A program made the translations under genes and the position numbers. Below are positions 28,663 through 37,167 of a DNA stretch of 64,000 nucleotides, one piece after another. Under the pieces are notes generated by a model, which saw only the letters and a list, made by a program, of their open reading frames with translations, had not been told where the DNA came from and did not search any database. Within the stretch, counting starts at the first letter, position 1, and the number at the start of each line of letters is the position of its first letter. Source of the stretch: Streptomyces sp. SCL15-4 (GTDB lineage: Bacteria > Actinomycetota > Actinomycetes > Streptomycetales > Streptomycetaceae); NCBI RefSeq assembly GCF_033366695.1, contig NZ_JAOBTQ010000001.1, positions 1,860,001-1,924,000 on the forward strand. Direction: 5' to 3'.

Positions 28663-29303
28663 CGGGCGACTCCCCACTTCCGTTCCAGCGCGTGGAAGAG
28701 CGCGCTGATGGCGAGCGTGATGATCAGGTAGCCGGCGGCGATCCAGACGAACGTCCACACGATGTTGTAGCCGAGTTCGTTGAGCGTCTTGTACGTGCCG
28801 AGCAGTTCGGTCACGCTGAACGCGCCCGCGATCGCGGAGTTCTTGGCGAGCGCGATGAGGGTGGAGCCGATGGGCGGGATCACGGACCGGAACGCCTGCG
28901 GCAGCACGACCAGCGACAGGGTCTGCCCGAAGGTCATCCCGAGGCTGCGGGCCGCCTCCCCCTGGCCCGTGGGCACCGTGTTGATGCCGGAGCGCAGCGC
29001 CTCGCAGACGAAGGCGGAGGTGTAGCAGCCGAGGGCGAGGACGGCGAACACCTCGAAGGGGAGCACGAGCCCGAACCGGGGCAGTCCGAGCAGCACCGCG
29101 AAGAACAGCAGGGTGAGCGGGGTGTTGCGGAGCACGGCGACCCACACGGTGCCGAAGGCCCGCAGGGAGCCGACGGGAGCGACCCGGAAGGACGCCATCA
29201 GGAAGCCCAGGACGAGGGCCAGCAGGGAGGCGTAGACGGTCAGTTCGAGGGTTCCGAGGAAACCGGCGCCGTAGTCCGAGAAGTTGTCTGTCAGTACGTT
29301 CAC
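28659..29303 (-). CDS. gluC: Glutamate-type ABC transporter permease
   Basis: 214 residues, GTG start with GAGGAC upstream. Short HisM/GlnP-type permease: spans in TLELTVYASLLALVLGFLMASFRV, TVWVAVLRNTPLTLLFFAVLLG and FVWIAAGYLIITLAISALFH. The EAA loop is GQGEAARSLGMTFGQTLSLVVLPQAFRSVIPP. It pairs with the 27784-28662 permease as a heterodimer. 11 bp after the binding-protein gene. Confidence 0.9.
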   Translation of the reverse strand: MNVLTDNFSDYGAGFLGTLELTVYASLLALVLGFLMASFRVAPVGSLRAFGTVWVAVLRNTPLTLLFFAVLLGLPRFGLVLPFEVFAVLALGCYTSAFVCEALRSGINTVPTGQGEAARSLGMTFGQTLSLVVLPQAFRSVIPPIGSTLIALAKNSAIAGAFSVTELLGTYKTLNELGYNIVWTFVWIAAGYLIITLAISALFHALERKWGVAR

Positions 29304-29314
29304 GGCGTCCTCGC

Positions 29315-30226
29315 TCAGCCCGTCCGGTAGCGGTCGATGGCGGGCGGGTGGGGTGCGGGCACGCCGGACAGGCCGAGCGTGGCGTCGTACGCCTTCTTCC
29401 AGTCGCCGTTCCTCTCGCGGGCCGCGAGGGCGTCGTCGAGGGCGAGGCGCAGGGCGTTGTCACCGTGCGGGACGCCGATGCCGTAGGGCTCCTCGGAGAA
29501 CGGTTTGCCGGCGAGCTTGAGTTCGCTCGGCACCTTGGCCGCGTAGCCGATCAGGATGGCGTCGTCGGTGGTGACCGCGTCGACCTGGTAGGTGAGGAGG
29601 TTGTCGACGCAGACGGAGTAGGTGTCGTAGGCGACCAGGACCGCCTTCGGGTAGTCGGCCTTGACGCGCTGGTACGGCGTGGAGCCGGCCGCCGAGCAGA
29701 CGCGTCTGCCGGCGAGGTCCCGCGGGCCGTGGATGGTGTCCTCGTCCTTGCGGACCAGGAGCGACTGGCCGGCCATGTAGTAGGGGCCGGCGAAGCCGAC
29801 GAGCTTCTTGCGGTTGGGGTTGATGGTGTAGGTGCCCACGTAGTAGTCGATCTGGCCGTTCTGCAGGGCGGTCTCGCGGTTGGCGGAGGCGATGGTGCGG
29901 AACCGGATGGTCTTCGGCGCGAGCCCCAGGGAGGCGGACATCATCCTGGCGATCTCGATGTCGAAGCCGGAGTAGGTGCCGGTGGCGGGGTCCTTCTCGC
30001 CGAGGTAGGGCTGGTCCTCCTTGACGCCGACGACGAAGTGGCCGCGCCGCTCGGCCCGGGTCCAGGTCCGGGAGGCGGGCAGGCGGACGTCCCGGGCCAC
30101 CTGGTAGTGCGGGAGCCTGCCGGCGGCCGGTCCCTTGCCGGGCGGGCTGCCCTCCTTGCCGCAGGCGGCGGCCAGCAGCACGAGGAGCGCGCACAGGGCG
30201 CGGGGCACACGGGCGGTACGGCACAT
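29315..30226 (-). CDS. gluB: Glutamate-type solute-binding lipoprotein
   Basis: 303 residues from the ATG at 30226. Lipoprotein signal (RALCALLVLLAAACGKEG). SBP_bac_3 fold: GHFVVGVKEDQPYLGEKDPATGTYSGFDIEIARMM, RFRTIASANRETALQNGQIDYYVGTYTINPNRKKLVGFAGPYY and VDAVTTDDAILIGY match polar amino-acid receptors such as GluB. It captures the amino acid outside the membrane for the two permeases. Substrate assigned by family resemblance and by the neighbouring ggt gene, not proven. Confidence 0.9.
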   Translation of the reverse strand: MCRTARVPRALCALLVLLAAACGKEGSPPGKGPAAGRLPHYQVARDVRLPASRTWTRAERRGHFVVGVKEDQPYLGEKDPATGTYSGFDIEIARMMSASLGLAPKTIRFRTIASANRETALQNGQIDYYVGTYTINPNRKKLVGFAGPYYMAGQSLLVRKDEDTIHGPRDLAGRRVCSAAGSTPYQRVKADYPKAVLVAYDTYSVCVDNLLTYQVDAVTTDDAILIGYAAKVPSELKLAGKPFSEEPYGIGVPHGDNALRLALDDALAARERNGDWKKAYDATLGLSGVPAPHPPAIDRYRTG

Positions 30227-30242
30227 GGTCGCGGTCCCCCGG

Positions 30243-30986
30243 TCAGTGCTTGAGGATCTTGGAGAGGAAGTCTTTGGCGCGGTCGCTGCGCGGGTCGGTG
30301 AAGAACGCGTCCGGGCTGCGGTCCTCCACGATCCGGCCGTCGGCCATGAAGACGACCCGGTTGGCGGAGGCGCGGGCGAAGCCCATTTCATGGGTGACGA
30401 CGACCATGGTCATGCCGTCCCGGGCGAGCTGCCGCATGACCTCCAGCACCTCGTTGATCATCTCGGGGTCGAGTGCGGAGGTGGGCTCGTCGAAGAGCAT
30501 CGCCTTGGGTTCCATGGCGAGCGCGCGGGCGATGGCGACGCGCTGCTGCTGACCGCCGGAGAGCTGGGCCGGGAACTTGCCGGCCTGGTTCAGCAGGCCG
30601 ACCCGGTCCAGGAGTTCGCGGGAACGCCGGTCGGACTCCGCCTGGCCCCGCCGGCGCACCTTCACCTGGGCGAGGGAGACGTTCTGGAGCACGGTCTTGT
30701 GGGCGAAGAGGTTGAAGGACTGGAAGACCATGCCGACCTCGGCGCGCAGCCGGGCGAGGGCCTTGCCCTCCTCGGGCAGCGGCTGCCCGTCGAGGGTGAT
30801 GGTGCCGGACTCGATGGTCTCCAGCCGGTTGATCGTCCTGCACAGCGTCGACTTGCCCGAGCCCGACGGGCCGATGACCACGACCACCTCTCCCTTGCCG
30901 ACCGTCAGGTCGATGTCCCTCAGGACATGCAGCTCTCCGTAGTACTTGTTGACGTTCCGCAGTTCGATCAACGGATCGACGGCCAT
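30243..30986 (-). CDS. gluA: Glutamate-type ABC transporter ATPase
   Basis: 247 residues from the ATG at 30986; a GTG 12 bp upstream in frame is an alternative. Walker A GPSGSGKST, signature LSGGQQQRVAIARAL, Walker B AMLFDEPTSALDPE, H-loop VTHEMGFA, as in GlnQ/GluA. First gene of the four-gene minus-strand operon. The 136-bp upstream region contains a possible -10 TAGGTT (near 31029-31034 on the minus strand), without a good -35. Confidence 0.92.
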   Translation of the reverse strand: MAVDPLIELRNVNKYYGELHVLRDIDLTVGKGEVVVVIGPSGSGKSTLCRTINRLETIESGTITLDGQPLPEEGKALARLRAEVGMVFQSFNLFAHKTVLQNVSLAQVKVRRRGQAESDRRSRELLDRVGLLNQAGKFPAQLSGGQQQRVAIARALAMEPKAMLFDEPTSALDPEMINEVLEVMRQLARDGMTMVVVTHEMGFARASANRVVFMADGRIVEDRSPDAFFTDPRSDRAKDFLSKILKH

Positions 30987-31122
30987 CCGCAGCCCCACTC
31001 GCTCTCGGCTGTGTCGTGGTTGCCGCAACCTATCCAGCGGGCGGTGCGGTCGAGGAACGACACGCACCTTCAGGGCATTAGCCGTATTTACGTCAGCGGG
31101 CGGCCGGGGGGCCGGGGCGGGC

Positions 31123-31542
31123 TCAGTCCTCGGCGACCCCGGCGTACCACTGGGACAGCTCGGGGACGCCGCTCGCGGCCCACTCCTGCCCGGCCGGCAC
31201 CACCTCCACCGTCCGGCCGGAGGCGAGCCGTACGACGGGTTCCCCGTCGGAGCGGATCAGCCAGGCGGCGCCGGGCACCGTGCGCACCACGACCGTGCCC
31301 AGGTACAGCCCGGCGTCGTGGCCGAGCCAGGGCAGGATCTCGGGGTCGTCGCGCCAGCGCGGGACCATCTGGTCCAGGGCCTCCAGGGAGGCCGGGGTGT
31401 CGTCGAGGCGGACGCCGCCCCGGGCCGCCTGCGCGCGCAGCAGATCGCACTCGGACAGCAGCGCGGCGACCGCCTCGGGATCGGCGGGCGGCGCCGCCGC
31501 GCCGGTCTTCTTGTGCCGGGGGCCCAGGAACGGAAGACGCAT
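31123..31542 (-). CDS. Small conserved Streptomyces protein (DUF6278-like)
   Basis: 139 residues, soluble, no signal peptide. Sequence landmarks: AALLSECDLLRAQAARGGVRLDDTPASLEALDQMVPRWRDDPEILPWLGHDAGLYLGTVVVR and GEPVVRLASGRTVEVVPAGQEWAA. I associate this with the DUF6278 family that sits beside exonuclease III in streptomycetes; the number is from memory. Function unknown. 15 bp downstream of the xth gene on the same strand, so probably cotranscribed. Confidence 0.78.
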   Translation of the reverse strand: MRLPFLGPRHKKTGAAAPPADPEAVAALLSECDLLRAQAARGGVRLDDTPASLEALDQMVPRWRDDPEILPWLGHDAGLYLGTVVVRTVPGAAWLIRSDGEPVVRLASGRTVEVVPAGQEWAASGVPELSQWYAGVAED

Positions 31543-31557
31543 GCCCCCAGCGTGGCA

Positions 31558-32337
31558 TCACACGTCGAGGTCGACCACCACGGGCGCGTGGTCGGAGGCG
31601 CCCTTGCCCTTGCGCTCCTCGCGGTCGACGTAGGCGTCCTTGACGGCCTCGGCGAACGGTTCGTTGCCGTACACGAGGTCGATGCGCATGCCGCGGTTCT
31701 TCGGGAAGCACAGCTGGCGGTAGTCCCAGTACGTGAACGGCCGGTCGTACTTCAGCGGGCGCGGCACGATGTCGCCCAGGCCCGCCTCGCGCAAGGAGGC
31801 GAGCGCGGCACGCTCGGCGGGGGTGACGTGGGTGGAGCCTTCGAAGGCCGTCACGTCGTGGACGTCGTCGTCGGTGGGCGCCACGTTGTAGTCCCCCATG
31901 ACGGCGAACGGGCGGCTGCCCCGCGCGTCGCCGTACACGGCCGCCTTCAGGGCCTCGAACCACTGGAGCTTGTAGGCGTAGTGCGGGTGCCCGACCTCGC
32001 GGCCGTTGGGGACGTACACCGACCAGACGCGGACCGGGCCGCAGGTCGCCGAGAGGGCGCGCGGCTCGGTCACGCCGTCGTAACCGGGGTCGCCGGGCAG
32101 GCCCTTGACCACGTCCTCGATGCCGACGCGGGAGAGCACCGCCACGCCGTTCCACCGGCCGGTCGCGTGGACCGCCGACTCGTAGCCCAGCTCGCGCAGC
32201 TGGTCGAACGGGAACTGCTCCTCGGCGACCTTGGCCTCCTGGAGGCAGAGCACGTCGGTGCCGCTGCTCTCCAGCCAGGCCAGCAGCCGTGGCAGGCGGG
32301 CGGTGATCGAGTTCACGTTCCAGGTGGCGATGCGCAT
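31558..32337 (-). CDS. xth: Exodeoxyribonuclease III (AP endonuclease)
   Basis: 259 residues. EEP-family metal-dependent nuclease: MRIATWNVNSI, CLQEAKV (catalytic glutamate), VYVPNG, GDYNVAPTDDDVHD, MRIDLVYG and GASDHAPVVVDLDV supply the Asn, Glu, Asp and His active-site residues. Cuts at abasic sites and trims 3' ends in base-excision repair. The start is fixed by the invariant MRIATWN beginning; the ribosome site (GTGGGAC) is weak. Confidence 0.93.
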   Translation of the reverse strand: MRIATWNVNSITARLPRLLAWLESSGTDVLCLQEAKVAEEQFPFDQLRELGYESAVHATGRWNGVAVLSRVGIEDVVKGLPGDPGYDGVTEPRALSATCGPVRVWSVYVPNGREVGHPHYAYKLQWFEALKAAVYGDARGSRPFAVMGDYNVAPTDDDVHDVTAFEGSTHVTPAERAALASLREAGLGDIVPRPLKYDRPFTYWDYRQLCFPKNRGMRIDLVYGNEPFAEAVKDAYVDREERKGKGASDHAPVVVDLDV

Positions 32338-32372
32338 GTCCCACAACCTACCCGGAGCCTGTGACAACAGCC

Positions 32373-33008
32373 TCAGAGCTGCGCCGCCGCCCCGGGTGCC
32401 AGCCGCTGGTGGTCGGTGCCGCCGAGCCGGCCGAGGTGGCCGTCGTAGATGGGCCGGGCCAGGTCGGTGAGCAGGGCGTCGTGGACGTCGAAGGCGCGCC
32501 GCGGGCCGACCTCGCGGACGTAGTCGATCACCTCGGAGATCTTGTTCCACGGGGCCATCACCGGGACCAGCAGCGTCTCCACCGGCCGGCCGGGGACGGT
32601 GAGGGCGTCGCCGGGGTGGAAGACCGCGCCGCCGTCGATCAGATAGCCGACGTTGGTGACGCGCGGCAGGTCGGGGTGGATCACCGCGTGCAGCTCGCCG
32701 TGCACCTGGACGTCGAAGCCGGCGGCGGTGAAGGTGTCGCCGTGGCCGACGGTGTGCACCCGGCCGGGGAAGGCCGCGGTGATCCGCTCGGCGACGGACC
32801 TCAGCGTCCAGATCTCGGCGGCCGGGTTGTCCTCCATGGCGGCCCGCAGCCGGGGCTCGTCGAAGTGGTCCGGGTGCTCGTGCGTGACCAGGATGGCGTC
32901 CGCGCCGAGCGCCGCGTCCTGTTCGCAGAACCCGCCCGGGTCGATGACGAGCGTCCGGCCCTCCTTGTCGAGGCGGACGCAGGAGTGGGACTTCTTCGTG
33001 AGCTTCAT
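32373..33008 (-). CDS. Metallo-beta-lactamase-fold hydrolase
   Basis: 211 residues from the ATG at 33008 (MKLTKKSHSCVRLDKEG), with GGGTGAC close upstream; a start 9 bp earlier is possible. Motifs THEHPDHFD, VHGELHAVIHPD and FHPGDAL give the two-metal site of the UlaG-like subgroup. Substrate unknown. Same strand as xth and PcaL but with no overlap. Confidence 0.87.
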   Translation of the reverse strand: MKLTKKSHSCVRLDKEGRTLVIDPGGFCEQDAALGADAILVTHEHPDHFDEPRLRAAMEDNPAAEIWTLRSVAERITAAFPGRVHTVGHGDTFTAAGFDVQVHGELHAVIHPDLPRVTNVGYLIDGGAVFHPGDALTVPGRPVETLLVPVMAPWNKISEVIDYVREVGPRRAFDVHDALLTDLARPIYDGHLGRLGGTDHQRLAPGAAAQL

Positions 33009-33046
33009 GTCACCCATCTTCACGCCCGCGTCCGCCGCGCGCCGCG

Positions 33047-34348
33047 CTACCCGGCGGGCGTGGTCTCCTCGCGGATGACCCGCTGGGCGATCCGGAACGC
33101 GCTGTTCGCGGCCGGCACCCCGCAGTAGACGGCGGTCTGGAGCAGCACCTCGCCGATCTCGGCCGGGGTCAGCCCGTTGCGCAGGGCCGCCCGGGTGTGG
33201 GCGGCCAGCTCCTCCAGGTGACCGCCCGCGACCAGCGCGCCGAGCGTGACGCAGCTGCGGGTGCGGCGGTCCAGGCCCGGGCGGTCCCAGATCTCGCCCC
33301 AGGCGTAGCGGGTGATGAACTCCTGGAAGTCCCCGGCGAACGCGTCGGAGTCCGCCAGCGTCCGGTCCACGTGCGCGTCGCCGAGGACCTCGCGGCGGAT
33401 CTTCAGCCCGGTCTCGTACCGGTCGGGCGAGCCGTCGGCCCGGGCCGGTACGGCCGCCGGGGCGATCTCGGCGACGGGCGCGGCCTGCGGCGGCACGGCC
33501 GGGGCGGGCGCCGGGACGGCGGTGGCGGGGGTGGCCGGCAGGGCGGTCTGGCCGGTGTCGAAGGGCTGCTGCCAGGCGGTGGAGAAGTGGTGGACCAGCA
33601 GGTCGGTGACGGCGGCGGGCTGCTCGACCGGCACCAGGTGGGAGGCGCCGGGGACGACCGCGAGCCGGGCGTCGGGGATGCCGGCGACCAGCGTGCGGGC
33701 CTCGGCGGGGCCGGTGACCTGGTCGTCGGAGCCGACCAGCACCAGCGTCGGTACGCCGACCCGGCCCAGCTCGGGCCGTACGTCGAAGGAGGCGAGGGCC
33801 TCGCAGGCGGCGATGTAGCAGCCCGGGTCGGTGGTGCGGACCATCTGCACGGCCCACTCGGTGATCGCGGGCTGGGCGGCGGCGAACCCGCCGGTGAACC
33901 AGCGGTCGGGAGCGGTCCGGGCGATCGGGTCGAGCCCGTTGGTGCGGACCACCACTCCGCGCTGGCGGAACTCGTCCGGGGTGCCGAACCGGGGGGAGGC
34001 CGCGACCAGCGCGAGCGAGGCGAGCCGCTCGGGGTGGCGCAGGGCCAGCTCGATGCCGACGGCGCCGCCCAGCGCGCAGCCCGCGTAGCCGAAGCGCTGC
34101 ACGCCGAGCGCGTCCAGCGTGGCCAGCAGCCGGCCGGCGAGGTCGGCGACGGAGCCGGCCGGGTGCGCGGGGGCGCCGCCGTGCCCCGGCAGATCGAACC
34201 GGAAGACCCGCCACTGCTTGGCCAGCTCCGGCACCTGACGGTCCCACATGTGCCAGGTGGTGCCGAGGGACGGTCCCAAGATCAGGACGGGTAGGTGTTC
34301 CGGCCCGTCAAAGCGGTACTGCAGCGTTTCGATCTTGGCTTCGGTCAC
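33047..34348 (-). CDS. pcaL: PcaL: 3-oxoadipate enol-lactonase fused to 4-carboxymuconolactone decarboxylase
   Basis: 433 residues, GTG start. Residues 1 to about 265 are an alpha/beta-hydrolase (PcaD-like; DLPGHGGAP, GSDDQVT and H in GASHLVP). An alanine/proline linker follows. From about residue 310 it is a carboxymuconolactone decarboxylase domain (YETGLKIRREVLGDAHVDRTL, WDRPGLDRRTRSCVTLGALVAGG). The two activities are successive steps of the protocatechuate branch of the beta-ketoadipate pathway. Oddity: the nucleophile elbow reads GYAGCALGG, with alanine (A92) where GxSxGG needs serine and a cysteine one position earlier. No other pca gene is in the window. Confidence 0.88.
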   Translation of the reverse strand: MTEAKIETLQYRFDGPEHLPVLILGPSLGTTWHMWDRQVPELAKQWRVFRFDLPGHGGAPAHPAGSVADLAGRLLATLDALGVQRFGYAGCALGGAVGIELALRHPERLASLALVAASPRFGTPDEFRQRGVVVRTNGLDPIARTAPDRWFTGGFAAAQPAITEWAVQMVRTTDPGCYIAACEALASFDVRPELGRVGVPTLVLVGSDDQVTGPAEARTLVAGIPDARLAVVPGASHLVPVEQPAAVTDLLVHHFSTAWQQPFDTGQTALPATPATAVPAPAPAVPPQAAPVAEIAPAAVPARADGSPDRYETGLKIRREVLGDAHVDRTLADSDAFAGDFQEFITRYAWGEIWDRPGLDRRTRSCVTLGALVAGGHLEELAAHTRAALRNGLTPAEIGEVLLQTAVYCGVPAANSAFRIAQRVIREETTPAG

Positions 34349-34360
34349 GGGTCCACACCT

Positions 34361-34747
34361 TCATCTGTCACGATCTGTCACACCCCCTGCGAGACCACCC
34401 CGTGCCTCCGCTGCTGGAAGCAGGTCCGCCGCGTCCGGCTTCACGTACCACTCTTCGCCGTCTTCACGTTCGTGTGTCCGGCCCACATGGCGAGCAGGTG
34501 ATCCGGCACTCCCTTTGTCGGCGAGGTACGTCAAGCAAGACGCCCGAGCATCGTACAGACGGACCCTGCGAAGGCCGTTTCGGTCCGTGATCGTGCGGGC
34601 TCGCACGCGCAGCCGACGACCGTTCGGCGCGCGCGAGGTGACGACCAGAGTGTCGAGGGAGGTCGGCAGTTGCGGCACCCAGGAACCTCGGCCCGCCGTT
34701 CGGTGGCACCTCCCCGATGGATACGAACGCCCGCGAATTCGCACCAA
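34361..34747 (-). pseudogene. Tyrosine-recombinase (phage-type integrase) C-terminal remnant
   Basis: One frame reads LRRVRLYDARASCLTYLADKG and, further on, EEWYVKPDAADLLPAAEARGGL. The stretch between is in another frame and reads VPDHLLAMWAGHTNVKTAK. Joined, they give the usual actinobacterial integrase end with box residues R, GHT and the WYVKP tyrosine. Two opposite single-base frameshifts (after the GGG near 34523 and near the AAGAG about 34455) explain the interruption. Upstream homology is faint. No tRNA or att repeat is visible nearby, so it is a decayed leftover of an integrated element. Confidence 0.7.
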
Positions 34748-35250
34748 CGGGCCAACGGGCGCCAGCGGGCCTCCGAGCAGGTCGAGGTCGGCGAAACCCT
34801 TGATCGGACCCCAGTGGTTGCCGCACCGTGTAGGAACTCGAACCGATCGAGGTGACTTGAGCCTCTTCCAACTTGTACATGAGAGTCGCTATTTCGCCAG
34901 GGACCTCGTGCATGGTCGCCCCTCACTGCCGGGCCGGCGGGCATACGAAAGAGCGAACACCCCCCACTTGAGCCGTTTCGAGCTTGCTCCCCCACTCGGG
35001 TGATCGCAATGCGCGACGCTTCCCGACCGCTTCACGCGATCGCCGGTCATCCTCGCGATGTCCGTAGTGCGACGCGCGGCCGGCTGTGGACGCCGAGCGC
35101 GTCGGCCTGTCCGGCCGCGGCGGTTCGTCGCGCGCATCGACTGGGCGCGGGAGCACTCGCGCAGCGGCTCGCTCTCGACGACCGTCTAGATCCCGGAGAG
35201 CACCGCACCGAGTTCGACCGAGTCGGACAGGACGGCACCGCGCGAGGATA
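34748..35250. other. Lower-GC non-coding stretch beside the integrase remnant
   Basis: About 500 bp with visibly more A/T than the surroundings (for example around 34860-34990) and no frame with a streptomycete codon pattern. Possibly more of the decayed element; I see no tRNA gene or clear attachment repeat. Confidence 0.5.
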
Positions 35251-35251
35251 C

Positions 35252-35269
35252 AAACCGGGAGTTCGGTTT
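35252..35269. promoter_or_regulatory. ARE-like inverted repeat upstream of TetR regulator
   Basis: AAACCG (35252-35257), six-base spacer, CGGTTT (35264-35269). Resembles the autoregulatory elements bound by gamma-butyrolactone receptors. About 245 bp before the regulator start at 35515. Confidence 0.6.
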
Positions 35270-35485
35270 ACAACCCGGGAGGCATCGTTGGACAATTGAG
35301 GCTCCAGGATGCCGAGTACGCCTCGCTCGCTCGCGTGACCTGCACCTTTCTTGAGGCGAACAGGTCTCGCGACGACCGGCACGCCATCGTTACATCACAA
35401 CATGAGCATGCCAGGATGGTCGCCAAACAGGATACGTGTCCTTTTATCAATCGTCCGTCATCACGAGATCACGAACGGAGTCACG

Positions 35486-35518
35486 GTGGATATGCTGCGA
35501 AACGAGTCCGCCGCATGA
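35486..35518 (+). CDS. Leader mini-ORF overlapping the TetR start
   Basis: GTG at 35486 or ATG at 35492 opens an 8-10 codon frame (ending MLRNESAA). Its TGA overlaps the regulator's ATG (ATGA). GGAG sits at 35477-35480, a good distance from either start, whereas the regulator's own ATG has only GAG. Translational coupling is inferred; the peptide itself may have no role. Confidence 0.4.
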   Translation: MDMLRNESAA

Positions 35519-36120
35519 GGCAAGTGAGGGCCGAAGAGACCCGTAGCGCCCTCCTTCTGGCCGCCGCCCAGATCTTCGACCGCGAGGGCTACGAGGGCAC
35601 CACGCTGGCGACGATCAGCGACCGGGCCGCGGTGAGCAAGGGCGCGCTCTCGTTCCATTTCAGCAGTAAGTCGGCGCTCGCGGACGCCGTGCAGTACCTG
35701 TCCTGCGAGCGCTCCCGCACCGGGCTGACGGCCCTGGACGATCCCGGAGTACCGGCCCTGCGGGCGCTCGGCGACATGGTGCGCGCGCTGGCGGACCGGC
35801 TGGCGGCCGACCCGCTGACCCGGGCCGGCCTCAGGCTGGCCCGGGAACGCGGACCGTCCTCGGGGCCGGACATGGACTGCCGGCTCACCTGGCGCGCGGT
35901 GTTCCGGCAGGCGGTGCGGCGCGCGCGGGAGGAGAACAGCCTGCGGTCCGGCGCCGCGGTGGAGTCCGTCGTGGACCTCGCGCTGGCCCTCGCGCTCCAC
36001 CAGGAGGCGGTCCCCGCGGACCGGGACCAGAAGGAATGGCTGACCGACGCCTGGGACCTGATGCTCCCCGCGCTCGTCTCGCCCGCCTTCTCCGGCACGC
36101 TCACGCCCGCGTGTTCCTGA
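35515..36120 (+). CDS. TetR-family regulator, gamma-butyrolactone receptor-like
   Basis: 201 residues. The N-terminal HTH (RSALLLAAAQIFDREGYEGTTLATISDRAAVSKGALSFHFSSKSALADAV) is close to ArpA/ScbR-type receptors, with SFHF in place of YFHF. The ligand domain is shorter and less similar than in the 36341 receptor, so it may be a pseudo-receptor of the ScbR2 kind that answers to other ligands. It faces the receptor gene convergently across 220 bp. The upstream ARE-like site suggests control by the butyrolactone receptor. Start chosen at 35515 because the HTH follows at the usual distance. Confidence 0.83.
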   Translation: MRQVRAEETRSALLLAAAQIFDREGYEGTTLATISDRAAVSKGALSFHFSSKSALADAVQYLSCERSRTGLTALDDPGVPALRALGDMVRALADRLAADPLTRAGLRLARERGPSSGPDMDCRLTWRAVFRQAVRRAREENSLRSGAAVESVVDLALALALHQEAVPADRDQKEWLTDAWDLMLPALVSPAFSGTLTPACS

Positions 36121-36158
36121 ACCGGAGGACATACTCCTCCCGCCCCGCAGCCTGACCG

Positions 36159-36172
36159 GACGACCGGTCGTC
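36159..36172. promoter_or_regulatory. Perfect 14-bp palindrome between the two regulators
   Basis: GACGACCGGTCGTC. The ten bases GACGACCGGT are also found in the ARE-like site upstream of the HAD gene (38720-38729). It lies in the 220-bp region between two convergent stops, so it could be part of a terminator or a regulator-binding site. Confidence 0.5.
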
Positions 36173-36340
36173 ATCGGCCGGACACCGCACCGCCGATGAC
36201 GGCCCGTCCGAAGCCGGTACGGCCATCGGCACGCAGCGGATGTGCGCGCACGCGAACCGATGGTTCATCTGGCCCGCTTCGGCGGGCCCGGGCCGGTCGC
36301 ACCGGCGTCGGTCCGGCGCGGGCGGCCGTGTGGGTGCGGG

Positions 36341-37015
36341 TCAGCTCGCCGGTTCCGCCACCAGGGCCGCCTGGACCTCCGCCCGCAGTTCGGCCATCAC
36401 CCGGGTCCCGCGGTCCGGCCGGAAGTCCAGCTGCGAGAAGACCGCGGGCATCGCGACGCTGGGCAGCGTGTAGGCGAAGATGGACGAGATCCGCTGTTCC
36501 AGGTCCTCCCACTGGGATCTCACCTCGGAGACGACCTGGGCGCCGATCCAGGAGCTGACGAGGAAACGGCCGAGTTCCTCGGGCGCCACGTGCGGGTAGA
36601 CCTCACCGCACCTCTTGGCCTCGACCACCACGGAGGCGAACCGCGCCGCCCAGGCCTCCCAGGGCCCGCCGTCCGTCAGTTCCTGAAGATGCCGCTCCAT
36701 GGCCAGCTTGGCGCCGGCCTGCAGCATGATCTCCTTCGGCAGCCGGCAGGCCAGCGTCATGGTCTCGTCGACCAGCTCCTGGAGCTTGTAGGTACGCGGC
36801 GGCGAAAACCCCTCTTCCGTCACCTGCTCGGCGAAGATGCCCTGGACCAACTGCTCCTTGGAAGCGAAGTGGAAGTACAGAGCCCCTCGCGTGACCTGGG
36901 CCTTCTCAAGAATCTGCGCGATGCTGGCACCGTGGTAGCCGTGCTGCGCGAAGACCTCCGCCGCCGCGTTCAGGATCGCGCAACGGGTTCGGATCGCGCG
37001 CAACTGCTGTGCCAT
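36341..37015 (-). CDS. Gamma-butyrolactone receptor (ArpA/ScbR family)
   Basis: 224 residues. N-terminal HTH RAIRTRCAILNAAAEVFAQHGYHGASIAQILEKAQVTRGALYFHFASKEQLVQGIF is the family hallmark. The ligand domain contains the LRLA-like region LQAGAKLAMERHLQEL and the conserved tryptophan-containing segment GPWEAWAARF. Such receptors repress target and self promoters at ARE sites and release DNA when butyrolactone binds. ATG at 37015. Upstream in 37101-37122 is an ARE-like site, so autorepression is likely. The SDR gene upstream is on the same strand after 152 bp. Confidence 0.92.
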   Translation of the reverse strand: MAQQLRAIRTRCAILNAAAEVFAQHGYHGASIAQILEKAQVTRGALYFHFASKEQLVQGIFAEQVTEEGFSPPRTYKLQELVDETMTLACRLPKEIMLQAGAKLAMERHLQELTDGGPWEAWAARFASVVVEAKRCGEVYPHVAPEELGRFLVSSWIGAQVVSEVRSQWEDLEQRISSIFAYTLPSVAMPAVFSQLDFRPDRGTRVMAELRAEVQAALVAEPAS

Positions 37016-37100
37016 GTGTTCGTCCTCTCGTCCGCGCCCCGCCACCCCTCCGAGCTGACGCGAATGCCGGATCCCGGGCCGCGACCGCGGGCCGGGAGAC

Positions 37101-37122
37101 AAAAACCAGATGACTGGTACTT
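37101..37122. promoter_or_regulatory. ARE-like inverted repeat at the receptor promoter
   Basis: ACCAG (37105-37109), four-base spacer, CTGGT (37114-37118), flanked by an A-run and a T-run. 86-107 bp upstream of the receptor start, in the SDR-receptor gap. Confidence 0.6.
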
Positions 37123-37167
37123 TATCAATCTGCCGTTCAAGGCTGCCCGCGGCAAAAACACCGGGAC

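Noticed and set aside
34248..35003. Plus-strand open frame over the integrase remnant
   Set aside because: Recognisable integrase sequence is on the minus strand, and this frame shows no family resemblance.
34748..35514. Search for a tRNA gene as integration site
   Set aside because: No cloverleaf-compatible sequence or GTTCGA-type T-arm in a suitable context was found.
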